Shown here: positions 17,523 through 26,598 of the stretch, in pieces | How the letters are laid out: each line of letters begins with the position of its first letter | Numbering within the stretch: the stretch's first letter is position 1 | NCBI RefSeq assembly: GCF_007997155.1 | Contig: NZ_VORT01000001.1 | Span: forward strand, 310,001 to 374,000 | DNA: 64,000 bases | Source of the DNA: Aequorivita antarctica | Lineage (GTDB): Bacteria > Bacteroidota > Bacteroidia > Flavobacteriales > Flavobacteriaceae | Reading direction: 5' to 3' | Made by a program: the position numbers and the translations under genes | The notes under the pieces: model-generated | What the model was told of the DNA's origin: nothing | The model's input: only the letters and a program-made list of their open reading frames with translations | The model's database searches: none

Positions 17523-19211
17523 ATGAAAAATGGCACTTTATTATCAGTTGAAAAACTTTCGGTATCCTTTGGAAATAAGGATAATAGTATTGAAATCCTG
17601 CATTCCATTTCTTTTGATGTATTCGAAAACGAAGTTTTGGGCATAGTGGGGGAATCTGGCTCGGGCAAATCTGTTACCTCTCTCGCCATTATGGGATTGT
17701 TGCCGAAAAAGAACACAGAGCTATCAGGAAATATACTTTTTGAAGAAAAAAATCTTTTGAAAACGAATGAAAAAGAATTCCGGAAAATACGAGGTAAGGA
17801 AATAGCCATGATTTTTCAGGAACCGATGAGTGCGCTGAACCCTTCTTTAAAATGTGGCTTTCAAGTTTCCGAAATACTTCGACTTCACCTAAAAATGAAT
17901 GCTTCCGAAGCTAAAAAAGAAACCATTTCATTATTCCAAAAAGTAAAACTGCCCCGTCCGAATGAAATTTTCAACAGTTATCCGCACCAAATAAGCGGCG
18001 GACAAATGCAGCGGGTAATGATTGCTATGGCCATTGCTTGCAAACCAAAACTGCTCATTGCAGACGAACCCACTACGGCGCTGGACGTAACTGTCCAAAA
18101 GGAAATTATTTCACTTTTAAAATCAATTCAACAAGAAACAAAAATGGCGATGCTGTTCATTTCGCACGATTTAAGTTTAGTTTCGGAAATTGCCGATAGG
18201 GTGGTGGTAATGTATAAAGGTGATATTGTTGAGAATGCAACCACTGTTGAAATATTCAAAAACCCAAAGGCAGAATACACCAAGGCATTGTTGGCATCAC
18301 GGCCTTCACTTAAGGTTCGTTTGGCGAAATTGCCAACTATTGCATCTATTGCCGATAAAAGTTTCGAGCCGCGAGAAGTAAAACCTATAGAGCGCGCTAA
18401 GAGACACAAAAGAATATACACCCAAAAACCAATTTTGGAAATTACCAATTTGGAAAAATACTATTTCAGTAATGTGGGGATATTTGCTAAAGAGGAAATC
18501 GTAAAAGCTGTGGACGATGTCAGTTTTTCTGTTTTCGAAGGTGAAACTTTGGGGTTGGTCGGCGAATCCGGCTGCGGAAAATCTACTTTAGGAAGAACGA
18601 TTCTCCAATTGGAGAAAGTAACTTCTGGTAGTATAAAGTATAGAGGTAAGGAACTTACAAAACTTTCCAAAGGCGAAATTAGAAACCTTCGGAAGGAAAT
18701 ACAGATTATTTTTCAAGATCCTTATTCATCATTAAACCCCCGTTTAATGATAGGCCAAGCACTTATGGAGCCAATGGAAGTTCACAATTTGGGAAAATCC
18801 AAAAAAGAAAGGAAAGAACGTGTGCTTTCACTTCTTGAAAGAGTAGGCTTGGACGAAAGTTATTTTTATCGCTATCCACACGAACTTTCCGGTGGGCAGC
18901 GACAGCGTGTTGGCATCGCTCGTACGATTGTTGTTGAGCCCAAACTTGTTATTTGTGATGAATCGGTTTCTGCTTTGGATATTTCGGTGCAGGCTCAGGT
19001 TTTGAACTTGCTCAATGAACTGAAGAATGATTTTGGATTTACCTATATATTTATATCGCATGATTTGGCCGTGGTAAAATATATGTCGGACCAGCTTTTG
19101 GTGATGAACAAGGGAAGAATAGAAGAATTAGGTGATGCGGATGAAATCTATGAAAATCCACAAACGGAATATTCAAAGAAACTAATAGCGGCAATTCCGA
19201 AGGGGATATAA
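17523..19211 (+). CDS. Fused dual-ATPase ABC transporter protein (oligopeptide/nickel type)
   Basis: A 562-residue protein with two complete ABC ATPase domains, equivalent to DppD/OppD fused to DppF/OppF. Domain 1: Walker A GESGSGKS, signature ISGGQMQR, Walker [10 protein letters not shown]. Domain 2: Walker [10 protein letters not shown], signature LSGGQRQR, Walker [13 protein letters not shown]. Each is followed by an oligopeptide-transporter C-terminal segment, though the linker between them is short. It would energise peptide or metal uptake in the inner membrane, but no permease or binding protein is encoded nearby, so partners must be elsewhere. It ends in an intrinsic terminator. Confidence 0.93.
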   Translation: MKNGTLLSVEKLSVSFGNKDNSIEILHSISFDVFENEVLGIVGESGSGKSVTSLAIMGLLPKKNTELSGNILFEEKNLLKTNEKEFRKIRGKEIAMIFQEPMSALNPSLKCGFQVSEILRLHLKMNASEAKKETISLFQKVKLPRPNEIFNSYPHQISGGQMQRVMIAMAIACKPKLLIADEPTTALDVTVQKEIISLLKSIQQETKMAMLFISHDLSLVSEIADRVVVMYKGDIVENATTVEIFKNPKAEYTKALLASRPSLKVRLAKLPTIASIADKSFEPREVKPIERAKRHKRIYTQKPILEITNLEKYYFSNVGIFAKEEIVKAVDDVSFSVFEGETLGLVGESGCGKSTLGRTILQLEKVTSGSIKYRGKELTKLSKGEIRNLRKEIQIIFQDPYSSLNPRLMIGQALMEPMEVHNLGKSKKERKERVLSLLERVGLDESYFYRYPHELSGGQRQRVGIARTIVVEPKLVICDESVSALDISVQAQVLNLLNELKNDFGFTYIFISHDLAVVKYMSDQLLVMNKGRIEELGDADEIYENPQTEYSKKLIAAIPKGI

Positions 19212-19240
19212 GGATATAAGGATTTAAAAAAGGGGTATAA

Positions 19241-19280
19241 AAAAACCCGTTCTAACCTCACGAAGAACGGGTTTAATTTT
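19241..19280 (+). terminator. Intrinsic terminator after the ABC gene
   Basis: Perfect 11-bp stem AAACCCGTTCT (19243-19253) with AGAACGGGTTT (19264-19274), followed by AATTTTTAT. Confidence 0.88.
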
Positions 19281-19600
19281 TATCTGTGTTTATGACAGAT
19301 TTGGGGCATAAACAACTATTGAAAAAGTTTAGAACAATAAAAACACTTTCTTAAAAATGAAAAGCACGTTTAGTAACAATTCTTTAGTGCTTTTAATTGA
19401 TCTAGTTACTTTTTCCATATGAGGTTAAGTTGGTAAGATTTGGGTCTGCTAAGATGTGAACTATTTTTGAATAGAACGACAAGAAGCATATAAATTCGAT
19501 GAAATACACTAAATTTTAACATTTTAAGCCTTTTTTAATGTTTTTTAACATAAAAAACCTTGAAATCCTGGTTTTTTAAAGTTTAAAAATCATTCTTTTC
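19281..19600. other. Gene-free AT-rich intergenic stretch
   Basis: No credible gene is seen here. It holds one separate inverted repeat, AAAAGCAC (19360-19367) with GTGCTTTT (19387-19394), of unknown role. The right end contains the presumed scoB terminator described separately. Confidence 0.6.
19552..19577 (-). terminator. Probable terminator of the scoAB operon
   Basis: AAAAAACC and GGTTTTTT form an 8-bp stem with a 10-nt loop, 24 nt after the scoB stop on the minus strand. The stem is A/T-rich, so it is only moderately strong. Confidence 0.55.
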
Positions 19601-20257
19601 TTAAAATTTGATCTCAATAATTTCTCCTTTTACAACCAAATCTCCTTCGGTAGCTTTCTGAATTTCTTCAACTGAAACTCCTGGTGCACGTTCAAGAAGG
19701 TGAAATTTCCCATCAATTATTTCAAGAACGGCAAGATTAGTTACTATTTTTTTAACGCATTTTACGCCAGTAAGCGGTAAACTACAATTCTTTAATAGTT
19801 TGGATTCACCTTCACGGTTTGTGTGCATCATCGCCACGATTATATTTTCTGCGGAAGCTACCAAGTCCATGGCGCCACCCATTCCCTTCACCATTTTACC
19901 AGGAATTTTCCAATTGGCTATGTCTCCATTTTGCGAAACTTCCATGGCACCCAAAATAGTTAGATCAACGTGTTGGCCGCGGATCATTCCAAAACTCATT
20001 GCCGAATCAAAGAATGATGCGCCAGGCAAAGCGGTAATTGTTTGTTTTCCGGCATTTATTAAATCTGGATCTTCATCGCCTTCAAAAGGAAATGGGCCCA
20101 TCCCAAGGATTCCATTTTCGCTTTGAAATTCCACGTTTATATCGTTTTGCACAAAGTTAGCAACCAAGGTTGGGATTCCTATGCCGAGGTTAACGTAGTA
20201 GCCGTCTTTTACTTCTTTTGCTATGCGCTGTGCTATTTGTTCTTTTGAAAGTGCCAT
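19601..20257 (-). CDS. scoB: 3-oxoacid CoA-transferase subunit B
   Basis: Beta subunit of succinyl-CoA:3-ketoacid CoA transferase, which moves CoA between succinyl-CoA and acetoacetate in ketone-body or short-chain acid metabolism. The 218 residues hold the catalytic glutamate motif SENGILG (Glu47), GMIRGQHVDLTILGAM and MGGAMDLV. Length is normal. Its start shares one base with the scoA stop (TAATG), so the two subunits are translationally coupled for equal production. Confidence 0.95.
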   Translation of the reverse strand: MALSKEQIAQRIAKEVKDGYYVNLGIGIPTLVANFVQNDINVEFQSENGILGMGPFPFEGDEDPDLINAGKQTITALPGASFFDSAMSFGMIRGQHVDLTILGAMEVSQNGDIANWKIPGKMVKGMGGAMDLVASAENIIVAMMHTNREGESKLLKNCSLPLTGVKCVKKIVTNLAVLEIIDGKFHLLERAPGVSVEEIQKATEGDLVVKGEIIEIKF

Positions 20258-20958
20258 TAGTTTCTTTTTCTAACCGTTAATTGTTCAATACGCTTTTCAT
20301 ACTTTTCCCCTTGAAATATTCTTTGGATAAATATTCCTGGAATATGGACTTGGTTGGGGTCCAATTCTCCAGCAGGAACTAATTCTTCCACCTCGGCTAC
20401 GGTAATTTTTCCAGCACCGCACATGGCTGGGTTGAAGTTTCTAGCTGTTCCCTTAAAGATGAGGTTTCCGGCTTCGTCACCCTTCCAAGCTTTTACAAAA
20501 GAAAAATCTGCCTCAAAAGCTTTTTCCATTATGTGCATTTTTCCGTGAAATTCTCGGGTTTCTTTTCCTTCAGCCACTTCGGTTCCGTAGCCAGCAGGAG
20601 TAAAAAAGGCTGGAATGCCGCTTCTGGCAGCTTCACAGCGTTGTGCCAATGTTCCCTGGGGAATTAGTTCAACCTCCATTTCTCCACTGAGCATTTGGCG
20701 CTCAAACTCGGCGTTTTCTCCTACATAGGAAGAAATCATTTTCTTTATTTGATGTTTTTTCAACAAAAGGCCAAGGCCAAAATCATCGACGCCCGCATTG
20801 TTTGATATACAGGTTACGTTTTGAATATTTTTCCGAACCAATTCTGAAATAATATTTTCTGGAATGCCACAAAGCCCAAAGCCGCCGAGCATAAAAGTCA
20901 TTCCGTCTGCAATGCCTTCACAAGCTTCCTGAACGTTTGCAACTGTCTTTTTTATCAT
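20257..20958 (-). CDS. scoA: 3-oxoacid CoA-transferase subunit A
   Basis: Alpha subunit of the same CoA transferase. Motifs include [16 protein letters not shown] at the N-terminus, [13 protein letters not shown] and [17 protein letters not shown] chose the ATG at 20958 ([12 protein letters not shown]), giving 233 residues. The frame continues upstream to 21009, but that extension has no family match and runs into the terminator hairpin of the preceding gene. It forms a two-gene operon with scoB. Confidence 0.94.
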   Translation of the reverse strand: MIKKTVANVQEACEGIADGMTFMLGGFGLCGIPENIISELVRKNIQNVTCISNNAGVDDFGLGLLLKKHQIKKMISSYVGENAEFERQMLSGEMEVELIPQGTLAQRCEAARSGIPAFFTPAGYGTEVAEGKETREFHGKMHIMEKAFEADFSFVKAWKGDEAGNLIFKGTARNFNPAMCGAGKITVAEVEELVPAGELDPNQVHIPGIFIQRIFQGEKYEKRIEQLTVRKRN

Positions 20959-20996
20959 GTTTAAAATTTTCTGAAAATTACGAAATTTCAATCTAT

Positions 20997-21031
20997 AAAA
21001 AAACCTCACATAGCTTCAAAGCTTGTGAGGT
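20997..21031 (-). terminator. Intrinsic terminator after the PBP1A gene
   Basis: On the minus strand ACCTCACA and TGTGAGGT form the outer stem, with AGCTT and AAGCT inside it, followed by a run of T. It separates the PBP1A gene from scoA. Confidence 0.85.
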
Positions 21032-21063
21032 CTTTCTTCTACTTCTTTGAGAAGGGTTTGAGT

Positions 21064-23376
21064 TTAAATACCAAACTCATCGGGCATTTCCTCTATATCG
21101 GGATTGCCTTCGCGCCACTTTGAACAATCTGTTTCAATGGAAAGATTTGCGGGTCGTTTGAAGTTTCCTGTTGAAACATCCAAATCTGTATCGGCATAGC
21201 AGCTTTTCATATACATTCCCCAAATAGGCAGCGCCATTGTAGCACCTTGGCCATAAGCTGTGGAGCCAAAATGGGTTGCCCGGTCATCACCACCTACCCA
21301 AACGCCTGTAACAAGGTTTGGAACCATACCCATAAACCAGCCGTCACTGTTGTTTTGTGTAGTTCCAGTTTTTCCGGCTATGGGGTTTTTAAAATCATAC
21401 GGATATCCAGTAACTGCATTTTTATAGATTGGAGAATTTACGGCCCATGTTCCTCTCAATCGAGCACCGGATCCAGACTGTGTTACGCCTTCCATTAAGC
21501 TAACAGTTACGTAGGCCGTTTCATTACTTATAACATCTTTAGTTTTAGGCACATTTTGATAAAGTACCGTTCCGTTTTTGTCCTCGATTCTTTGAATTAA
21601 TATTGGCTCAACATAAACGCCTTCATTGGCAAAAGTACTGTAGGCTCCCACCATTTCGAAAACTGAAACGTCTGGTGTTCCGAGCGCAATGGAGGGCACT
21701 GCGGGCATGCTTTTTGTATCGACGCCCATTTTTTTGACCAAATCAATTACTGGCTCTGGCCCCACGCGGTCTATCAATCGCGCGGTAATGGTGTTTATTG
21801 AATTTGCAAGTGCATATTTTAGGGTAACCATTCCACCATAACTCCCACCTGCATTTTTTGGGGTCCAAGGTTGTTGAAGACCATATCTGCCAGCGGGTAT
21901 AGTATAAATGGTGTTTGGCAAGGTATCACAGGGCGACATGTGCATTTGATCTATTGCCGTAGCATACACGAAAGGTTTAAAAGTAGAGCCAATTTGGCGT
22001 CTTCCTTTTTTCACCATATCATATTTATAGTGTTTATAATCTATGCCACCTACCCAAGCTTTCACTTCGCCTGTTTGCGGAGTCATGGACATCATTGCCG
22101 CTTGCAAAAATGATTTGTGATAGCGAATGGAATCCATCGGTGTCATTAAAGTATCAATATCTCCCTTCCAAGAAAAAACGCGCATCGGGACTTTCTTTTT
22201 GAAGCTTTTTATAATTTCTTCTTCATCCTTTCCTTGCTTTTTCATTTCTCGCCATCGGTCGCTTTTTCGCATGGCGGAATTTAAAATCCCTTCGGTTTCT
22301 TCTTCAGAAATATCTCGAAAAGGCGCAGTTTTATTTTTTTTGTTTTGGTCGTCAAAGGCTATTTGCAAGTGTGCCATATGTTTTTTTACAGCTGTTTCGG
22401 CATATTCCTGCATTTTACTGTCGATAGTAACATATACTTTCAATCCATCTTGATAGATATTGTATTTACCGCCGTCCGGCTTTGAGTGCTCTTTGATCCA
22501 GTCTTCCATAAATTGACGGGCGTATTCGCGGAAATAGGTTGCGCTTCCCTCATCATGGCCTTGCGGTGTAAACTTTATATTCAATGGTAGCGCTTGCAAC
22601 GAATCCATTACTTTTTCTGAAATATAATCGTACTTCTCCATTTGGGCGAGTACCACATTTCTTCTGTTGGTAACACCTTCTGGGTTTCGCACTGGATTAT
22701 AAAGTGAGGAATTTTTGAACATTCCTACAAGTGTGGCAGATTCAACGGTTGAAAGTGCTGCAGGCGGTTTGTCAAAATATATATTAGCTGCAGATTCTAT
22801 TCCTACTGCTTGGTTCACAAAATCGTATTCGTTGAAATACATTGTGATAATTTCTTCTTTTGTGTAGCGGCGTTCCAAGCGGATTGCGATAATCCATTCC
22901 TTTATTTTCTGTAACCCACGCTGTAGTTTGTTCCTTGAAACCTGTTCCGTAAAGAAAAGTTTTGCCAACTGTTGCGTAATGGTACTCGCGCCTCCACGTG
23001 AGCCTAAAAACGCAACAGCACGTATAGTTCCCCTACCGTCAATACCGGAGTGGTCATAAAAACGGACATCTTCCGTAGCTATTAATGCGTTTACTAAATG
23101 GTCGGGCAGGGAGTCAAAGAGAACGGGGGTTCTGTTTTCTTTGTAAAACTTACCGATTGTTTTTCCGTCGGAAGAAATAATTTCAGTAGCGAGATTTTTT
23201 TCGGGATTTTCAAGGCTGGTTTCATCTGGAAGACTCCCAAAAACACCCCATGAGGCCAATAAAAAGATTAAGATAACAAATAGAATAAACCCTGCGAAAA
23301 TCTTCCAGAAAGTTTTAATATGATGGCTAACATCATTCTGTTTTTTCTTTTTTGGAGCTGCTTTTTTTGTTGCCAT
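21064..23376 (-). CDS. Penicillin-binding protein 1A, bifunctional peptidoglycan synthase
   Basis: A 770-residue class A PBP that polymerises and crosslinks peptidoglycan in the periplasm. Order: Lys-rich cytoplasmic tail, one membrane helix (about 22-48), GT51 glycosyltransferase domain (TEDVRFYDHSGID with catalytic Glu, GGASTITQQLAK), then the transpeptidase domain with SxxK nucleophile GSTFKPF, SxN as SINT, and KTGT as GKTGTTQNNSDGWFMG. The start is 9 nt after the gldH stop, so it belongs to the ricT-gldH-PBP1A unit. The symbol mrcA/ponA is used for relatives; I leave it open. Confidence 0.95.
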   Translation of the reverse strand: MATKKAAPKKKKQNDVSHHIKTFWKIFAGFILFVILIFLLASWGVFGSLPDETSLENPEKNLATEIISSDGKTIGKFYKENRTPVLFDSLPDHLVNALIATEDVRFYDHSGIDGRGTIRAVAFLGSRGGASTITQQLAKLFFTEQVSRNKLQRGLQKIKEWIIAIRLERRYTKEEIITMYFNEYDFVNQAVGIESAANIYFDKPPAALSTVESATLVGMFKNSSLYNPVRNPEGVTNRRNVVLAQMEKYDYISEKVMDSLQALPLNIKFTPQGHDEGSATYFREYARQFMEDWIKEHSKPDGGKYNIYQDGLKVYVTIDSKMQEYAETAVKKHMAHLQIAFDDQNKKNKTAPFRDISEEETEGILNSAMRKSDRWREMKKQGKDEEEIIKSFKKKVPMRVFSWKGDIDTLMTPMDSIRYHKSFLQAAMMSMTPQTGEVKAWVGGIDYKHYKYDMVKKGRRQIGSTFKPFVYATAIDQMHMSPCDTLPNTIYTIPAGRYGLQQPWTPKNAGGSYGGMVTLKYALANSINTITARLIDRVGPEPVIDLVKKMGVDTKSMPAVPSIALGTPDVSVFEMVGAYSTFANEGVYVEPILIQRIEDKNGTVLYQNVPKTKDVISNETAYVTVSLMEGVTQSGSGARLRGTWAVNSPIYKNAVTGYPYDFKNPIAGKTGTTQNNSDGWFMGMVPNLVTGVWVGGDDRATHFGSTAYGQGATMALPIWGMYMKSCYADTDLDVSTGNFKRPANLSIETDCSKWREGNPDIEEMPDEFGI

Positions 23377-23384
23377 ATTATTTT

Positions 23385-23870
23385 TTACTGTTTGGCGGCT
23401 TCTTCTATACTGAAACCAACATCTGAAATGCCTTCGAGTTTTGTAACGCCTTCCACGTCGCCATTATTGCGCATTGCTTGGGCTATGTCTATGGTGTAAT
23501 TACCTTCTTCAAAAAACTTTACGTTTTCTTTATACCACAGTTTGTTTTCCTTTATATCGCCAATTCCTTGACCCATCCACGAGCCGTCTGGATTGGCCAT
23601 TCGGTATTCAATTGTATCAGTAACCGTTTTTCCGTGGGGAAAATTCATTGAAACGATTAAAAACAGATTGTTGAACTTGTATTCGTTAGTATTTCTAATA
23701 TTTAAAAAGAGATTATATTTTTTGAGCGAATCCATTTGTGGCAGTTTAAACTCTACCACCTCATCAGCACCCCAATGACCATCCATTGCGCGAACTTCAC
23801 TAAAAACCGTATCAGACTCACAGGAAACGAGGAGAATAGCAGTCAAAAAAAGTGCAGATAACTTATTCAT
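23385..23870 (-). CDS. gldH: Gliding motility lipoprotein GldH
   Basis: A 161-residue lipoprotein; the lipobox LLVSC follows a short hydrophobic signal (MNKLSALFLTAILLVSC). The ATG at 23870 is chosen because it gives this signal peptide. The frame is open to 23969 but that part overlaps the ricT coding end and has no signal. GldH is required for gliding in Flavobacterium johnsoniae, and its position between ricT and PBP1A is a recurrent Bacteroidota arrangement. Non-gliding species also keep it, so motility cannot be concluded. It overlaps ricT by 8 nt. Confidence 0.9.
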   Translation of the reverse strand: MNKLSALFLTAILLVSCESDTVFSEVRAMDGHWGADEVVEFKLPQMDSLKKYNLFLNIRNTNEYKFNNLFLIVSMNFPHGKTVTDTIEYRMANPDGSWMGQGIGDIKENKLWYKENVKFFEEGNYTIDIAQAMRNNGDVEGVTKLEGISDVGFSIEEAAKQ

Positions 23871-25125
23871 TTTTTTTTGGCTTGGGGTTTCTGTTTTTAT
23901 TGTCTGGTTTATTTCCGGGTTTTTTTGAAGCCTTATTTCTTGGGTTATTTTTAGGAGCGTTTCCAGCATTAGCTTCTACCGTACCTTTATTTTTGTTTCG
24001 ACTTTTATTTCGGCGTTTATTGCTTTTTTGTTTCGGTTGATCAAAGCGGGTTAGGCTATCTTGGCCAACCACGTTGCTATAGGGTTCTCTCTCAGGTTTT
24101 GGAGTTTCAATTATAAATTCCTCCAGCGCCAGTGGTTTTTCACCTTTTTTATTCAGGGCTATTATTTCATTTGCCTTTTCAGCGGTTAATTCATGCCAAT
24201 TCATAAATTCCTTTTCATAGGCATACCATAGCAAACCTTTAAAAATATCTATCTTTTGGCATGTTGCATATCCTTTTTCAGTTTGAAGTCTTGTTTCGGT
24301 ACTTGGAAAAGATTCCAAAGCCTCCAAATAAGTATCCAATTCATAATTCAAGCAGCACTTTAACTTTCCACACTGTCCAGCCAATTTTTGAGGATTTAAG
24401 GAAAGTTGTTGATAGCGCGCTGCGGAAGTGTTTACTGATCGAAAATCCGTCAGCCAAGTAGAACAGCAAAGCTCGCGCCCACAACTTCCAATACCACCCA
24501 AGCGTGCGGCTTCTTGACGGAAACCGACTTGTTTCATTTCAATTCGCGTATTGAAGGTTCGTGCGAATTCCTTTATCAATTCACGGAAATCAACTCTTTC
24601 TTCGGCAGTGTAATAGAAAATAACTTTGGAAGCGTCGCCCTGAAATTCCACATCGCTAATTTTCATATGAAGCCCGTGCCGGATGGCAATTTCGCGGGAA
24701 CGCTTTTGTACATCAGCCTCTTTATCGCGCACCCCTTGCCAAATATCAATATCCTTTTGCGAAGCTTTTCTGTAAACTTTGAGCAGTGCCTCAATTTTTA
24801 AGAGAATTTTTTTCTTTTTCATTTGCACGCGAACCAGTTCACCAGTAAGCGTTACAATACCTATATCGTGACCTGGCGAAGCTTCAGTAGCTATCACATC
24901 GCCAATACTTAAAGTAAGATTTTCAGGATTTTGGAAAAATTCTTTTCTTCCATTTTTAAAGCGCACTTCCACCGCATTGAAGGGTTCCATATTAGCGGGA
25001 AGTTGCATATTTGAAAGCCAGTCGAACACCGTAAGTTTGTTGCAGCCATCGGTTCCGCAAGTACCATTGTTCTTGCATCCCTTTGGCTGTCCGTTGGCGC
25101 CTGTGGCACAGCTGGTACAGCCCAT
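23863..25125 (-). CDS. ricT: PSP1-domain protein RicT/YaaT-like
   Basis: A 420-residue cytoplasmic protein of the PSP1/YaaT family, which in Bacillus forms the Fe-S-containing Ric complex affecting RNA processing. It starts with a Cys-rich segment (CTSCATG, CKNNGTCGTDGC) typical of Bacteroidota members. The PSP1 core (about 60-320) contains GGIGSCGRELCCSTWLTDF and GQCGKLKCCLNYE, whose cysteines are the family's expected iron-sulfur ligands. The C-terminal tail (about 350-420) is a very basic, Asn/Lys-rich low-complexity region likely to bind nucleic acid. It is first in the unit with gldH and PBP1A. Confidence 0.9.
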   Translation of the reverse strand: MGCTSCATGANGQPKGCKNNGTCGTDGCNKLTVFDWLSNMQLPANMEPFNAVEVRFKNGRKEFFQNPENLTLSIGDVIATEASPGHDIGIVTLTGELVRVQMKKKKILLKIEALLKVYRKASQKDIDIWQGVRDKEADVQKRSREIAIRHGLHMKISDVEFQGDASKVIFYYTAEERVDFRELIKEFARTFNTRIEMKQVGFRQEAARLGGIGSCGRELCCSTWLTDFRSVNTSAARYQQLSLNPQKLAGQCGKLKCCLNYELDTYLEALESFPSTETRLQTEKGYATCQKIDIFKGLLWYAYEKEFMNWHELTAEKANEIIALNKKGEKPLALEEFIIETPKPEREPYSNVVGQDSLTRFDQPKQKSNKRRNKSRNKNKGTVEANAGNAPKNNPRNKASKKPGNKPDNKNRNPKPKKNE

Positions 25126-25247
25126 ATTTTTTATATATAAAGCCCTTTTTCAAATGAAGAGGGACGAAAATTAAACAAATGAGTTAATCGGTAAAGATAC
25201 CAATAAAATTTTCGATTTTGAATTTCCGATTTTAGATTTTTGAAATC

Positions 25248-25336
25248 CTCTCCCGACCCCTCCAAAGGAGGAGAGAGAGCACAGTGAGTTCCCCCTTTGC
25301 GATGTGCTGAGCTTGTCGAAGTAGTGGTTAGGGGGA
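25248..25336. repeat. Compound intergenic repeat
   Basis: The ricT-trhO gap contains nested inverted repeats: CCTCC/GGAGG at 25259-25271 inside CTCTCC/GGAGAG (25248-25275), then TCCCCCT (25290-25296) matched by AGGGGGA (25330-25336). The 21-nt dispersed repeat lies between the last two arms. The element ends exactly at the trhO stop codon. Confidence 0.65.
25303..25323 (+). repeat. 21-nt dispersed repeat, copy 1
   Basis: The sequence is TGTGCTGAGCTTGTCGAAG followed by TA, identical over 21 nt to 27801-27821. It resembles the intergenic CTTCGACAAGCTCAG-type elements often seen in bacterial genomes. Confidence 0.8.
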
Positions 25337-26368
25337 CTATTTCTTAAACTTCAACTTTTCCGATCTCCCCTTTTTAAAAATTTTGTTGCTGTTTGGGATA
25401 CCTTGTCTAAGTTTTTTCTGTTCCTCTTCAGGTAAATGGATTGTTTCTACACATTCTTCACTACAACAATCTTCCATTGCTACTGCACATTTTTCGCATT
25501 GAATGAAAAGTAAGTGGCAGGCTTCGTTGGCGCAATTGGTATGTATGTCGCAAGCTTCGCCGCATTGGTGGCAGTGGCTAATTACATCGTCTGTAATCCG
25601 TTCGCCACGACGATGGTCAAAAACGAAATTTTTTCCGATGAATTTATTTTCCAAACCTTGGTTTTCAACCTGACGTGCATATTCAATAATGCCACCTTCA
25701 AGCTGAAACACATTTTTAAAACCTTTGTGTTTGTAATATGCGCTGGCTTTTTCGCAACGGATGCCGCCAGTACAGTACATCACTAGCTTTTTGTCTTCTT
25801 TATGGTCTTTTAAATCTGCTTCAATAATATCCAACGAATCGCGGAACGTATCAACATCTGGGGTTACAGCGTTTTTGAAATGACCGATTTCGCTTTCGTA
25901 GTGGTTTCGCATATCAACCAAAACCACATTTGGATCTTCAATCAGTTCATTGAATTTCAAAGCATCAACATGAATTCCTTTGTTTGTAACATCGAAGGTT
26001 TCGTCATTCAACCCATCAGCAACAATTTTATCGCGGACTTTTACTTTCAGTTTTAGGAACGATTTCAAATCCTGCTCAATGGCGATGTTCAGCCGTACAT
26101 CCTTCAGAAAATAAATGCCGTCCAGAAATTCCTTAAATTCCTTAAAGCGTTTCGCCGGAACGGAAAGCTGAGCATTGATGCCTTCGTGCGCCACATAAAT
26201 ACGGCCAAGCACATCCTGCTCGTGCCAGGTTACAAAAAGATGGTTGCGGAAAAGGTGTGGATTGCCAATTTTGGCGTATTGATAAAAAGAAAGGGTAAGC
26301 CGTTCCTCGCCGGCCTGTTCCAAAAGTGTTTCCCTCTCTTTTGCACTTAATTTATTGTACAGTTGCAT
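25337..26368 (-). CDS. trhO: tRNA uridine-34 hydroxylase, rhodanese family
   Basis: Oxygen-dependent enzyme (YceA family) that hydroxylates wobble uridine 34 of tRNAs to 5-hydroxyuridine. The 343 residues comprise an acylphosphatase-like N-terminal domain (about 20-110) and a rhodanese domain (about 135-240) with the active-site loop MYCTGGIRCEKA. The C-terminal Cys-rich segment (CHQCGEACDIHTNC, CEKCAVAMEDCC) looks metal-binding and is typical of the long family form. It stands alone with its own TAnnTTTG promoter. Confidence 0.93.
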   Translation of the reverse strand: MQLYNKLSAKERETLLEQAGEERLTLSFYQYAKIGNPHLFRNHLFVTWHEQDVLGRIYVAHEGINAQLSVPAKRFKEFKEFLDGIYFLKDVRLNIAIEQDLKSFLKLKVKVRDKIVADGLNDETFDVTNKGIHVDALKFNELIEDPNVVLVDMRNHYESEIGHFKNAVTPDVDTFRDSLDIIEADLKDHKEDKKLVMYCTGGIRCEKASAYYKHKGFKNVFQLEGGIIEYARQVENQGLENKFIGKNFVFDHRRGERITDDVISHCHQCGEACDIHTNCANEACHLLFIQCEKCAVAMEDCCSEECVETIHLPEEEQKKLRQGIPNSNKIFKKGRSEKLKFKK

Positions 26369-26408
26369 GCTATACTTTTTTAGGTGAAAAGAATTGATTT
26401 TGAAGTTG

Positions 26409-26416
26409 CAAAAGTA
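26409..26416 (-). promoter_or_regulatory. TAnnTTTG -7 box of trhO
   Basis: Read on the minus strand this is TACTTTTG, about 40 nt upstream of the trhO ATG. It predicts a leader of roughly 35 nt. Confidence 0.45.
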
Positions 26417-26598
26417 AAGGTTTTAATGAAATCAGAAAGATTAAAGTCTTTTTAATGCTTTACTTTTTTATAAAATGTAGGAAAAGCACTTCAATAAAAA
26501 AAGGGAAAATCCCCCTACAAGAACAGGGAAAATCCTGTTTTATGTCATAAAAAATTAGCATAGCTTTAACAAATCAACGAGCTTTAATCGATAAAATC

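Noticed and set aside
19360-19394. Second inverted repeat after the ABC gene as a terminator
   Set aside because: It lies 150 nt after the stop and beyond a stronger terminator, and its loop is 19 nt long; its role stays open.
20959-21009. Upstream start of scoA at 21009
   Set aside because: The extension has no family match and overlaps the terminator hairpin of the PBP1A gene.
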